In this document: piece after piece, positions 26,891 through 38,500 of the stretch
Layout of the letters: each line of letters begins with the position of its first letter
How positions within the stretch are numbered: position 1 is the first letter of the stretch
Assembly: GCF_900104265.1 (NCBI RefSeq)
Contig: NZ_FNJJ01000018.1
Location: 19,824 to 83,823, forward strand
Length of the DNA stretch: 64,000 nucleotides
Origin: Ectopseudomonas guguanensis
GTDB lineage: Bacteria > Pseudomonadota > Gammaproteobacteria > Pseudomonadales > Pseudomonadaceae
Reading direction: 5' to 3'
Program-made: the position numbers and the translations under genes
Notes under the pieces: model-generated
The model's input: the letters and a program-made list of their open reading frames with translations, nothing else
The model's database searches: none
What the model was told of the DNA's origin: nothing

Positions 26891-28120
26891 ATGCAGATTT
26901 ACAAAGTCGGCGGGGCAGTGCGTGATCGCCTGCTCGGCCGTCCCGTCACCGAGAACGACTGGGTCGTGGTCGGCGCCAGCGCAGAGCAGATGCTGGAGCT
27001 CGGTTATCGCCCGGTGGGCGCCGATTTTCCGGTGTTCCTGCACCCGCAGACCGGTGAGGAATACGCCCTGGCGCGCACCGAGCGCAAGAGTGGCCGCGGC
27101 TATGGCGGTTTCACCTTTCATGCCAGCCCGGACGTCACGCTGGAGGACGACCTGATCCGCCGCGACCTCAGCGTCAACGCCATGGCCGAGGACGCCGCAG
27201 GGAATGTGATCGACCCCTATGGCGGCCTGCAGGACCTCCAGGCACGCGTCCTGCGACACGTGTCCCCGGCCTTCGCCGAGGACCCGCTGCGCGTACTGCG
27301 TGTCGCCCGCTTCGCGGCGCGCTATGCCCCGCTCGATTTCAGCGTCGCGCCAGAAACGCTTGAGCTGATGCGCCAACTGGCCGACTCCGGCGAGCTCAGC
27401 CACCTCACAGCCGAGCGCAGCTGGAAGGAAATCTCCCGCGCGCTGATGGAGCCGCGCCCGGATGTGTTCATCCAGGTGCTGCGCGATTGCGGCGCGCTGG
27501 CGGCGCTGCTACCGGAAGTGGACAAGCTGTTCGGCGTGCCGCAACCGCAGGCGCACCACCCTGAGATCGATACCGGCGTGCACGTGCTGGGCGTGCTGCG
27601 CCAGTGCGCGGAGCACGAGCAGCCGCTCAACGTACGCTGGGCCTGCCTGCTGCACGATGTCGGCAAGGGCCTGACGCCGGAGGCTGAGTGGCCGCGCCAT
27701 ATCGCCCATGAACACAAGGGGCTGCGCCTGATCCAGGCGATCAACGAACGCTGCAAGGCGCCGCGCGACTGCGCCGAGCTGGCGTTGCTGGTGGGCGAAT
27801 TCCATACCCATGGCCACCGCGCACTGGAATTGCGCCCGTCGACGCTGCTGGAGTTGCTGCAACGCTTCGACGTGTTCCGCCGCCCGCAACGCTTCGCCGA
27901 GTTCGTCGCCGCCTGCGAGATGGATGCGCGTGGTCGTAAGGGCCTGGAGCAGCGCCAGTACCCACAGGCCGCCTACCTGCTCGGCGCCGCCGAGGCCGCA
28001 CGGCAGGTGGCGGTCAAACCGCTACTGGAGAAGGGCTTCAAGGGTGCGGAGCTGGGCGAAGCGCTCAACCGCGAGCGCCTGCAGGCACTCAAGGCCTACA
28101 GACAGCAGCACGCCTCGTAG
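26891..28120 (+). CDS. cca: Multifunctional CCA tRNA nucleotidyltransferase
   Basis: This 409-residue protein has the class II signature YKVGGAVRDRLLG, the RRDLSVNAMA block and EDPLRVLRVARFAARY. An HD phosphohydrolase domain (LLHDVGKG near 255) shows the bacterial multifunctional form. It adds or repairs the CCA end of tRNAs. The catalytic DxD of E. coli CCA (D21, D23) reads E21-N-D23 here, a conservative change worth noting. ATG at 26891 follows GCGGAGG. The stop codon is contained in a REP element. Confidence 0.93.
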   Translation: MQIYKVGGAVRDRLLGRPVTENDWVVVGASAEQMLELGYRPVGADFPVFLHPQTGEEYALARTERKSGRGYGGFTFHASPDVTLEDDLIRRDLSVNAMAEDAAGNVIDPYGGLQDLQARVLRHVSPAFAEDPLRVLRVARFAARYAPLDFSVAPETLELMRQLADSGELSHLTAERSWKEISRALMEPRPDVFIQVLRDCGALAALLPEVDKLFGVPQPQAHHPEIDTGVHVLGVLRQCAEHEQPLNVRWACLLHDVGKGLTPEAEWPRHIAHEHKGLRLIQAINERCKAPRDCAELALLVGEFHTHGHRALELRPSTLLELLQRFDVFRRPQRFAEFVAACEMDARGRKGLEQRQYPQAAYLLGAAEAARQVAVKPLLEKGFKGAELGEALNRERLQALKAYRQQHAS

Positions 28121-28331
28121 GAGCGGCTGGGCGGCATTCCGTTTCAGCCGCGATCATCACAGCTCCGCGGCCCGCCTTTTCGCGGATGAATCCGCTCCTA
28201 CAGGTCGAGCACCTGCAACAGTCCACGTAGCCCGGATGCAATCCGGGAGACAGGTGCTGCCGATGCCCCGGATTGCATCCGGGCTACGAAGAGCGCGCTG
28301 AGGCCAGCCCCCCGGATTGCATCCGGGCTAC
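28116..28331. repeat. Cluster of REP and GTAGCCCGGATGC elements between cca and folK
   Basis: Three elements follow one another: a REP pair (28116-28202) with a 15-base CTGGGCGGCATTCCG insertion, a full GTAGCCCGG palindrome (28227-28287), and a single hairpin unit (28311-28331). The cluster overlaps the stop codons of both convergent genes, cca and folK. Confidence 0.9.
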
Positions 28332-28855
28332 GCAGAGACCAGCAACTCGGCCGGGGTCAACTCGGCGCCGCGCCACTGGAAGGCGGCTGGCCATAGCTGC
28401 TGATCGATCTGCGCCGACGCCCACAGCTCGGCGAACGAGCGACCATCGACCGGGTGGCACACTTGTGGCGCGAGCAAAGCCAGCGGCCAGAGTACAAAGG
28501 CATTTTTGAGGATTTCCGCGCGCGGCAGGATCAGGCCGTTGAAGTTGCCGACCTGCTCGCCATACAGCAGCACATCGATATCCAGAGGCAAACCCTTGCG
28601 CTCCGGTGCGTAGCGGCCGTTATCGGCCTCGATGAACTTGAGCCGGCGATCCAGCTCCGGCAAAGGCAGATCGGTTTCGCCCACCACCACCAGATTGAAG
28701 AAGTTGCCGCTCTTGATGCCCACCGCATGGCTTTCGAAGACCGGCGAGCAGCGCATATCGCCGAGCAACCCGGCCAGTGCATCGAGCCCGGCGACAAGAT
28801 GAGTCTCGCGCTCGATATTGCTGCCGAGGCCGAGATAGACCCGAGTCAGAGGCAT
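28328..28855 (-). CDS. folK: 2-amino-4-hydroxy-6-hydroxymethyldihydropteridine pyrophosphokinase
   Basis: This 175-residue HPPK contains YLGLGSN at the N-terminus and the substrate-binding KGLPLDIDVLLYGEQ and LILPRAE segments. It transfers pyrophosphate from ATP to 6-hydroxymethyl-dihydropterin in folate synthesis. It overlaps folB by 10 bases, an order (folB then folK) that puts consecutive pathway enzymes together. Its TAG stop lies within a GTAGCCCGGATGC repeat. Confidence 0.94.
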   Translation of the reverse strand: MPLTRVYLGLGSNIERETHLVAGLDALAGLLGDMRCSPVFESHAVGIKSGNFFNLVVVGETDLPLPELDRRLKFIEADNGRYAPERKGLPLDIDVLLYGEQVGNFNGLILPRAEILKNAFVLWPLALLAPQVCHPVDGRSFAELWASAQIDQQLWPAAFQWRGAELTPAELLVSA

Positions 28856-29202
28856 CCGCGCTCGATCTCCACACCCACGCCGCCACGTGCGGCCGGTACT
28901 GCGCCGGGCTTGGTCAGCTTCAGGCGAATCCAGGGAATGCTGAATTCTTCCATCAGGGTCTGCACCAGACGCTCGGCGAAGGTCTCGACCAGAATGAACT
29001 GCGACTCGGCGGCAAAGGCCTGGATACGCGTGGACACGCTGGCATAGTCGAGTGCCAGCTCGAGGTCGTCACCGGCTGCGGCCGGGCGGTTGTCCCAGGC
29101 CATCTGCAGGTCCAGGCGCAGGCACTGGCGAATATCGCGCTCCCAATCGTAGGCGCCGATCACCGTGTCGACTTCCAGCCCCTCGATAAATACTCTGTCC
29201 AC
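28846..29202 (-). CDS. folB: Dihydroneopterin aldolase
   Basis: This 118-residue enzyme starts with GTG at 29202 (reading VDRVFIEGLEVDTVIGAYDW), the conserved family start; the upstream extension to 29259 is not family-like. It contains ALDYASV and VETFAERL with the catalytic elements of FolB, which cleaves 7,8-dihydroneopterin to the FolK substrate. It is divergent from plsY. Confidence 0.92.
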   Translation of the reverse strand: MDRVFIEGLEVDTVIGAYDWERDIRQCLRLDLQMAWDNRPAAAGDDLELALDYASVSTRIQAFAAESQFILVETFAERLVQTLMEEFSIPWIRLKLTKPGAVPAARGGVGVEIERGCL

Positions 29203-29267
29203 CGCACTCTCCGCGCCACGACAAGGGCGCTGCACCTCGTTAGAATCGGGCCACCCCATGCCCTGGA

Positions 29268-29846
29268 ATGGCCACCATGTTCTGGCTTCTGGCAGTCCTT
29301 GCCTACCTGCTCGGTTCGTTGTCCTTCGCCATCCTGCTCAGCCGACTCGCTGGCGGGCCGGACCCGCGTGCCAGCGGCTCGGGCAACCCTGGCGCCACCA
29401 ACATGCTGCGCGTGGCAGGCAAGAAACTGGCCGTCATGACGCTGATCGGCGACCTGCTCAAGGGCCTGCTGCCGATCCTCATCGCCAAGCTGCTCGGCCT
29501 CAGCCTGCATCAGCAGGCCTGGGTCGGCCTGGCAGCGGTGATCGGCCACCTCTACCCGCTGTACTTCCGTTTTCGCGGCGGCAAGGGCGTCGCCACTGCC
29601 GCCGGCATGCTGCTCGGCCTTTATCCACCGGCTGCCCTGCTCGCGCTGGCGGCCTGGGCGCTGGTATTCCTGCTGACCCGCACCAGCTCGCTGGCCTCGC
29701 TGATCGCCACGCCGCTGACGCTACCGCTGCTGGCCTGGCAACAACCGGCGGCCCTGCTGCCGGCCTGCGTACTGACCGGGCTGATCGTGTGGCGCCACCG
29801 CAGCAACCTGCGCGATCTGTTCGCCGGACGCGAACGGCGTTTTTGA
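29268..29846 (+). CDS. plsY: Acyl-phosphate:glycerol-3-phosphate acyltransferase
   Basis: This 192-residue integral membrane protein has five hydrophobic segments and the three PlsY motifs SGNPGATNMLR, FRGGKGVATAAG and the C-terminal RHRSNL block. It acylates glycerol-3-phosphate using acyl-phosphate from PlsX. A second ATG nine bases in (29277) is an equally possible start. Confidence 0.94.
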   Translation: MATMFWLLAVLAYLLGSLSFAILLSRLAGGPDPRASGSGNPGATNMLRVAGKKLAVMTLIGDLLKGLLPILIAKLLGLSLHQQAWVGLAAVIGHLYPLYFRFRGGKGVATAAGMLLGLYPPAALLALAAWALVFLLTRTSSLASLIATPLTLPLLAWQQPAALLPACVLTGLIVWRHRSNLRDLFAGRERRF

Positions 29847-29862
29847 TTCGATAACAAAAACT

Positions 29863-29918
29863 GTAGGAGCGAGCTCTGCTCGCGAATTTTTCGGTTCGCG
29901 AGCAGAGCTCGCTCCTAC
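29863..29918. repeat. REP variant (GTAGGAGCGAGCTCTGCTCGC)
   Basis: Near-perfect 24-bp arms (GTAGGAGCGAGCTCTGCTCG type) flank an AT-rich loop between the convergent plsY and tsaD genes. A half copy of the same variant occurs at 59144-59168. It may serve as a bidirectional mRNA end. Confidence 0.9.
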
Positions 29919-29938
29919 GCGTAAATCCCTTGGGGCGC

Positions 29939-30964
29939 TCACAGCGCCGGCAGCGACTCCATCGGCCAGCGCGCCTGCACCTTGATCGCCAGATCTTCAT
30001 GCTGCCCTGCCAGCAAACGCTGGCAACCGGCATAGGCGATCATCGCGCCGTTGTCGGTGCAGAAACGCGGACGCGCATAGAACACCTTGCCCTTCATCTC
30101 GCCCAGCATACCTTCCAGATGCTCGCGCAGCGCCTTGTTGGCACTCACCCCGCCGGCGATCACCAGGCTCTTGAGCCCACTCTGCTTTAGCGCACGCTTG
30201 CACTTGATGGTCAGAGTCTCAACCACCGCCTGCTGGAAGGCCAGCGCGATGTCGCGACGGGCTTGGTCGAGGTCGTCGCCGTTGTCGCGGCATTGCTGCC
30301 AGGTATTCAGAGCGAAGGTCTTCAGGCCGCTGAAACTGAAATCCAGACCCGGCCGATCGGTCATCGGTCGCGGGAAGACGAAGCGCCCCGGCGTGCCCTG
30401 CTCGGCCAGCTTGGCGATCTCCGGACCGCCGGGGTAATTCAGGCCCATCAGCTTGGCGGTCTTGTCGAAGGCCTCCCCGGCGGCATCGTCCAGCGACTCG
30501 CCGAGCAACTGGTACTGGCCGATGCCATCGACCCGCACCAGTTGGGTGTGGCCACCGGACACCAGCAAGGCGACGAAGGGAAAGGCCGGCGGCTGCTCTT
30601 CCAGCATCGGCGCCAGCAGGTGACCTTCCATATGGTGCACACCGACGGCCGGCACGCCCCAGGCGAATGCCAGCGCCTGCGCGCAGGAGGCGCCCACCAG
30701 CAGCGCCCCGACCAGGCCAGGGCCGGCCGTGTACGCCAGTGCATCGATATCGCTGGCCTGCTTGCCGGCTTCATCCAGCACCTGGCGAATCAGCGGCAAC
30801 ATGCGCTTGACGTGATCACGCGAGGCCAACTCGGGCACCACGCCGCCATACACACGGTGCAGGTCGATCTGGCTGAACAGGGCGTCAGCCAGCAGGCCGC
30901 GCTCGCTGTCGTAGAGCGCGACGCCGGTTTCATCGCAGGAAGTTTCCAATCCCAGTACGAGCAT
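29939..30964 (-). CDS. tsaD: tRNA N6-adenosine threonylcarbamoyltransferase
   Basis: This 341-residue protein of the Kae1/TsaD family has LGLETSCDETGVAL at the N-terminus, the iron-binding HHMEGHL motif and LVSGGHTQL. Its C-terminal region reads SLVIAGGVSANKALR. It installs t6A37 on ANN-decoding tRNAs with TsaB/C/E. ATG at 30964 (MLVLGLETSCDET) matches the family start; the upstream extension is rejected. It is divergent from rpsU as in other pseudomonads. Confidence 0.95.
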   Translation of the reverse strand: MLVLGLETSCDETGVALYDSERGLLADALFSQIDLHRVYGGVVPELASRDHVKRMLPLIRQVLDEAGKQASDIDALAYTAGPGLVGALLVGASCAQALAFAWGVPAVGVHHMEGHLLAPMLEEQPPAFPFVALLVSGGHTQLVRVDGIGQYQLLGESLDDAAGEAFDKTAKLMGLNYPGGPEIAKLAEQGTPGRFVFPRPMTDRPGLDFSFSGLKTFALNTWQQCRDNGDDLDQARRDIALAFQQAVVETLTIKCKRALKQSGLKSLVIAGGVSANKALREHLEGMLGEMKGKVFYARPRFCTDNGAMIAYAGCQRLLAGQHEDLAIKVQARWPMESLPAL

Positions 30965-31167
30965 GGAGCTTGAACCTTGGTTTGCCGCGTGGAACAAAGG
31001 CGCGCATGATAAGCGCCGCCCGGCGGAGCGGCCAGCGCTTTTCGATCAGAGGGCTTTGCATTCCTCGGCCCGAGGCGGTAACATCCGCAACCCTTAAAAA
31101 CCGACGCAACCCGAGCCATTTGCCGGGAACGCGTTCACCCCGGTAATTAAAGATAGGTACGACCTGG

Positions 31168-31383
31168 ATGCCAGCCGTCAAAGTTAAAGAGAACGAACCC
31201 TTCGACGTAGCCCTGCGTCGTTTCAAGCGCTCCTGCGAAAAAGCCGGTGTACTGGCTGAAGTCCGCAGCCGCGAATTCTACGAAAAGCCGACCGCTGAGC
31301 GTAAGCGCAAGGCCGCTGCCGCTGTTAAGCGTCACGCCAAGAAAGTGCAGCGCGAGCAGCGTCGCAGCGTCCGCCTGTACTAA
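31168..31383 (+). CDS. rpsU: 30S ribosomal protein S21
   Basis: This is the complete 71-residue basic protein MPAVKVKENEPFDVALRRFK..., ending in the Arg/Lys-rich VQREQRRSVRLY. S21 binds near the 3' end of 16S rRNA and assists initiation. It opens the classic rpsU-dnaG-rpoD macromolecular synthesis cluster. Two hairpins follow before dnaG. Confidence 0.97.
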   Translation: MPAVKVKENEPFDVALRRFKRSCEKAGVLAEVRSREFYEKPTAERKRKAAAAVKRHAKKVQREQRRSVRLY

Positions 31384-31402
31384 TCAGTACGCGTGATGCC
31401 CG

Positions 31403-31472
31403 AATGCCCGGCCTTGGTCGGGCATTGCTTTTTCAGGAACTCCGCCTCACCTCAGGTGAACGGCGGAGTTTT
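31403..31472 (+). terminator. Two hairpins between rpsU and dnaG
   Basis: The first has arms AATGCCCG / CGGGCATT (31403-31425) followed by a T-rich run. The second has arms AACTCCGC / GCGGAGTT (about 31438-31472) followed by TTCTGC. The first looks like a partial terminator that uncouples high rpsU expression from dnaG, as known in E. coli. Confidence 0.75.
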
Positions 31473-31514
31473 CTGCTTTCTGAGTGCCCACGCGGGCGAC
31501 TATGCTGAGCGTCT

Positions 31515-33518
31515 ATGGCCGGCCTGATTCCACAGTCCTTCATCGATGACCTGCTCAACCGCACCGACATCGTCGATGTGGTGAGTTCGCGCATCCAGCT
31601 GAAGAAGACCGGCAAGAACTACAGCGCCTGCTGCCCGTTCCACAAGGAAAAGACCCCCTCCTTCACCGTCAGCCCGGACAAGCAGTTCTACTACTGCTTC
31701 GGTTGCGGCGCCGGCGGCAACGCCCTCGGCTTCGTCATGGACCACGATCAGCTGGAATTTCCCCAGGCGATCGAGGAGCTGGCCAAGCGCGCCGGCATGG
31801 ACGTGCCGCGCGAGGAAGGCGGTCGCGGGCGCACGCCACGCCAACCGGTGGACTCGCCGCTCTACCCGCTGCTCAATGCCGCCGCCGAGCACTATCGCCA
31901 GGCCCTGAAGAGCCATCCGCAGCGCAAGTACGCCGTGGATTACCTCAAGGGCCGCGGCCTGACCGGTGAAATCGCTCGCGACTTCGGCCTCGGCTTCGCC
32001 CCGCCCGGCTGGGACAACCTGCTCAAGCAACTGGGCACCGACGCCCTGCAGCAGAAAGTCATGATCGACGCCGGCCTGCTGATCGAGAACGCCGAGAACG
32101 GCCGGCGCTACGACCGCTTCCGCGACCGCATCATGTTCCCCATCCGCGACAGCCGCGGCCGGGTGATCGCCTTCGGCGGCCGTGTACTGGGCGACGACAA
32201 GCCCAAGTACCTGAACTCCCCGGAAACCCCGGTATTCCACAAGGGCCAGGAACTCTACGGCCTGTACGAGGCGCGCAAGCACAACCGTGATCTCGACGAG
32301 ATCATGGTGGTCGAAGGCTACATGGACGTCATCGCCCTGGCCCAGCAGGGCCTGCGCAATGCCGTGGCGACCCTGGGTACGGCCACCAGCGAAGAACACC
32401 TCAAGCGTCTGTTTCGCATCGTGCCCAGCGTGCTGTTCTGCTTCGATGGCGACGCCGCCGGGCGCAATGCCGCCTGGCGCGCCCTGGAGTCGACCCTGCC
32501 AAGCCTGCAGGACGGTCGCCGCGCGCGCTTTCTGTTCCTGCCCGAAGGCGAAGACCCGGACACCCTGGTACGCGCCGAAGGCACCGATGCCTTCCGCGCA
32601 CGCATCAACCAGCATGCCCAGCCGCTGGCTGACTACTTCTTCCAGCAGCTTTGCGAAGAGGCCGACCCGCGCTCGCTGGAAGGCAAGGCGCACCTGGTGA
32701 CCCTGGCAGCGCCGCTGATCGACAAGATTCCCGGCAACAACCTGCGTGCCCTGATGCGCCAGCGCCTGAGCGAGATCACCGGTCTTTCCGGCGAAGCCAT
32801 GAGCCAGGTTGCCAGCGCCCCGCGCAGCCATGCGCCCAGCACGCCCAGCCACGCGTTCAGCAGCGACTACCCGGATTACGGCGACATCCCCGACAGCGCC
32901 TACTACGACAGCCTGCCGGATGTCGGCGGTTACGAGCAGCCCGCCCCGCCCCAGCAGCAACACTACGAACGCAGCCACGAAGGCGGCAAAGGCAGCTGGA
33001 AAAAAGACGGCAGCGGCAAGTGGAACAAGAAGGGCAAGGGCGATTTCGCGCCACGTGCCCCGCGTACCGCGGTGAGCGTCGAATCACCACACCTGATCGC
33101 CCTGCGCACCTTGCTGCACCACCCACAACTGGCGCAGAAGGTCGAAGATGTCAGCCATTTCGCCGACGAAGATGACACCTACGCGCAGCTTCTCGTGGCG
33201 CTGGTCGGTGCCCTGCAGAAAACGCCCAACCTGCGTTCGCTGCAACTGATCGCCCGCTGGCACGGTACCGAACAGGGACGCCTGCTGCGGGCCCTGGCAG
33301 AGAAGGAATGGCTGATCCGGGGCGACAACCTTGAACAGCAGTTTTTCGACACCATTACTACACTTGCACACAGTCAATCGCAGAGGCGGCGTGAAAAGGC
33401 GCTCCGCAGCATCCTTCATAAAAGCCCCAGCGAGCTCACAGACGAGGAGAAGACATTGCTCAGAGAGCACTACAGCCTGACCGCCTCGCCGAGCAGCAAG
33501 TCCCCAACTGGCGCCTAA
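31515..33518 (+). CDS. dnaG: DNA primase
   Basis: This 667-residue primase has an N-terminal CHC2-type zinc domain (CCPFHKEKTPSF ... CFGCG, about 38-66) and a catalytic core with YFPIRDSRGR-like MFPIRDSRGRVIAFGGR. A Toprim domain follows (VVEGYMDVIALAQQG about 270 and FDGDAAGR), and the C-terminal DnaB-binding domain begins after a low-complexity Gly/Lys/Tyr linker (about 440-515). It synthesises RNA primers on the lagging strand. Confidence 0.97.
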   Translation: MAGLIPQSFIDDLLNRTDIVDVVSSRIQLKKTGKNYSACCPFHKEKTPSFTVSPDKQFYYCFGCGAGGNALGFVMDHDQLEFPQAIEELAKRAGMDVPREEGGRGRTPRQPVDSPLYPLLNAAAEHYRQALKSHPQRKYAVDYLKGRGLTGEIARDFGLGFAPPGWDNLLKQLGTDALQQKVMIDAGLLIENAENGRRYDRFRDRIMFPIRDSRGRVIAFGGRVLGDDKPKYLNSPETPVFHKGQELYGLYEARKHNRDLDEIMVVEGYMDVIALAQQGLRNAVATLGTATSEEHLKRLFRIVPSVLFCFDGDAAGRNAAWRALESTLPSLQDGRRARFLFLPEGEDPDTLVRAEGTDAFRARINQHAQPLADYFFQQLCEEADPRSLEGKAHLVTLAAPLIDKIPGNNLRALMRQRLSEITGLSGEAMSQVASAPRSHAPSTPSHAFSSDYPDYGDIPDSAYYDSLPDVGGYEQPAPPQQQHYERSHEGGKGSWKKDGSGKWNKKGKGDFAPRAPRTAVSVESPHLIALRTLLHHPQLAQKVEDVSHFADEDDTYAQLLVALVGALQKTPNLRSLQLIARWHGTEQGRLLRALAEKEWLIRGDNLEQQFFDTITTLAHSQSQRRREKALRSILHKSPSELTDEEKTLLREHYSLTASPSSKSPTGA

Positions 33519-33532
33519 AGCCCAAACTGAGG

Positions 33533-33538
33533 TATAAT
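33533..33538 (+). promoter_or_regulatory. -10 element upstream of rpoD
   Basis: A perfect TATAAT lies 48 bases before the rpoD ATG, just past the dnaG stop. The matching -35 region is weak, so strength and sigma class are uncertain. It would give rpoD transcription independent of rpsU-dnaG. Confidence 0.5.
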
Positions 33539-33585
33539 CCTCGGCTTGTTTTCAGCCCGCCAAGACCTTCAGTGGATAGGGTGTT

Positions 33586-35433
<1,848 letters not shown>

Positions 35434-35439
35434 TACCAG

Positions 35440-35466
35440 AACCCCCGGCCCAGGCCGGGGGTTTTG
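35440..35466 (+). terminator. Rho-independent terminator after rpoD
   Basis: AACCCCCGGCC / GGCCGGGGGTT arms are followed by TTTT, 7 bases past the rpoD stop. Confidence 0.92.
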
Positions 35467-35590
35467 CTTCAGGCCTGCCTGTGAGGAATGCCCGGGCGCC
35501 TGACGGCGCTCGCTACGACTGAAGTCAAACTGCCATCTGTGGCTCACAGGGCTACACTGCAACGGACACTGGTTGCGAAACGAGGCCGTT

Positions 35591-38500
35591 ATGCCGCGCT
35601 TGCCGGCCATTTTGTTGTTGTGCCTGGCGTACTGGACGACCCCGGCCCTGGCCCTGACCCTCAGCGAGGAGGAACGCACCTGGCTGGCTGCCCAGACGGA
35701 GCTGCGCCTGGGTGTGGACACCTCCTGGCCCCCGTTCGAGTTCCGCGACGACCAGGGCCGTTACCAGGGGCTGACCGCCGACTATGTCAGGCTGATCGAA
35801 AGCCGCCTCGGCCTGAAGCTGCAACCTGTCGAGCCGAGCAGCTGGAGCCAGGTGCTGGAACAGGCCCGCGCCGGCCAGCTGCATCTGTTGCCGGGCGTGA
35901 TGTCGACGCCCGAGCGCCAGAGCTATCTGGTGTTCACCCGCCCCTACCTGGATTTCCCCATCGTCATCCTGGCTCGCAACGGCGGGCCGCAGCCAAGAAA
36001 GCTCAACGACCTGTACGGCCTGAGAATCGCCGTGGTCGCCGACTACGCCCCGCACGAACTGCTGCGCCAGCAGCACCCGGACCTCAGCCTGCTGCCACTG
36101 CCCAGCGTCGCCGCGGCGCTTCAGGCGCTGGCCACCGGCCAGGCGGACGCGCTGGTAGGCGATCTCGCATCCAGCGTCTGGAGCCTGCGCCAGCTAAAGC
36201 TCGACGGCCTGTATATCAGCGGCGAAACGCCCTATCGCTACCAACTGGCCATGGCCGCGCCGCGCGACCACGCGATACTGGTCGGCATCCTCGACAAGGT
36301 CTTCGCCGAGCTCGGCCCCGCCGAAATCGCCGCACTACAGGCCCCCTGGATCGGCAGCGTGCTGGACAAGCGCAGCGCCTGGCGCGAAACACTGCTCTAC
36401 GGCCTGCCCGCACTGCTCGGCCTGCTGGCCATCATCGCCATCATCCTGCGCATCAATCGCCGACTGAAAAGCGAGATGCGCAACCGCGAAGCACTGGAGC
36501 AGGCACTGCGCAGCCGCGAGCAGCACTTTCGCGACCTGGTGGAAAACCTCTCGGCCATCACCTGGGAGGCCGAATCCAGCGGGCTGACCTACACCTACGT
36601 ATCGCCGCACGCCGAGAAGCTGCTCGGTTATCCCCTGGAGAAATGGCTCGAACCCGGTTTCTGGCAGCGCCATCTGCATCCGGATGATCAACAGCGCGCG
36701 CTGCGGCGCTGCCTGGAGCAATGCACCGCGGGCGAAGATCACACGCTGGAGTATCGCCTGCTGGCGGCCGACGGCCGCGTGGTGTGGGTGCGCGATACCG
36801 TCACCCTGCTGCAGCGTGGCGACCAGCAGGTGGTGCGCGGCCTGATGATCGACATCAGCGAGACCAAGCAGACCGAACAGGCCCTGCGCCTGTCGGAGCA
36901 GAAGTTCGCCTCGGTCTTCCAGCAGTGCCCGGACATCCTGGTCATCGCCCGCCGCGCAGACGGCGTGCTGCTCGAGGTCAACGCCGCCTTCACCGAGCAC
37001 ACCGGTCTCAGCGTCGAGCAGGCCATCGGCAAGACGGCTACCGAACTGGATATCTGGGGCGTTCCCGGCATCGGCCCGAAGCTGCTGCTGGGCCTGCAGG
37101 ACCAGAACATGCGCAACCTGGAGATGCCCTTTCGCCGCGCCGACGGCAGCCTGTTCACCGGCCTGATATCGGCCGAAGCCTTCCAGCTCGCCGACGTGCC
37201 CGCGCTGGTCGTGGTGGTGCGCGACATCAGCCAGCTGAAGGCCACCCAGCAGCAGTTGCAGATTTCCGAGGAAAAGTTCGCCAGGGCCTTCCACGCCTCG
37301 CCCGACGGCCTGCTGATCAGCCGCATGCGCGACGGTTTGCTGATAGAAGCCAACGAAGGCTTCAGCCGCATCACCGGCTACAGCTTCGACGAGGCTGCCA
37401 GGCAGAGCACCCTCAGCCTCGGCATCTGGGCCGACCCGACGGACCGCGAACGCATGGTGCAATCCATCCGCGAGCACGGCAGCGTACGCGACATGATCGC
37501 CCGGGTGCGCACCAAGAGCGGCCAGCTGCGCCTGTGCGAGCTGTCGGCGCAACCCTTGCCCCTTGGTGGCGAAGACTGCCTGCTGACCATCGCCCGCGAC
37601 ATCACCGAGCGCCAGCAGATGCAGGAAGAACTGCAGCAGGCCGCCACCGTGTTCGAAAGCACCGCCGAAGGCGTGATGATCACCGACCTCGAGCAGCGCA
37701 TCACCGCGGTCAACCGCGCCTTCACCGAAATCACCGGCTATGCCGAGGCCGAAGCCCTTGGCCAGAAGCCCAGCCTGCTTGCCTCCGGCCAGCACGACCA
37801 GGCCTTCTACAACGCCATGTGGCATTGCCTGGCAAGCAACGGCCACTGGCAGGGCGAGATCTGGAACCGGCGCAAGAACGGCGAACTCTATCCCGAGTGG
37901 CTGACCATCAGCGCGGTGCGCAACGCCGACAACCAGATCACCCATTTCGTCGGCGTGTTCGCCGATATTTCCAGCCTCAAGCACGCCCAGGCCCGCCTCG
38001 ACCACCAGGCCCACCACGACCCGCTGACCGGCCTGCCCAATCGCCTGCTGTTCGAGAACCGCCTGCGCAGTGCGCTGGACGGCTCGCGCGCCGAAGACAA
38101 GGCCGGCGCCGTGCTGTTCCTCGATCTCGACCGCTTCAAGCAGATCAACGACAGCCTCGGCCACCCGGTTGGCGACCAGTTGCTCCGCGCCATCGCCGCA
38201 CGCCTGAAGCTACAACTGCGCGACATCGACACCGTTGCCCGCCTCGGCGGCGATGAATTCATCATCCTGCTGCCAGGCCTGCAGCAGGCAGCGGATGCCG
38301 AGCAGGTGGCGCAAAAACTGCTCGACTGCTTCAGCGCCCCGTTCGATATCGACCATCACGAGTTCTTCGTCAGCGCCAGCATCGGCATCAGCCTCTACCC
38401 CAAGGACGGCGCGGATGTCGCCACCCTGGTCAAGAACGCCGATGCCGCCATGTACCAGTCCAAGGCCAAGGGGCGCAACCGCAGCGAGTTCTACACACGC

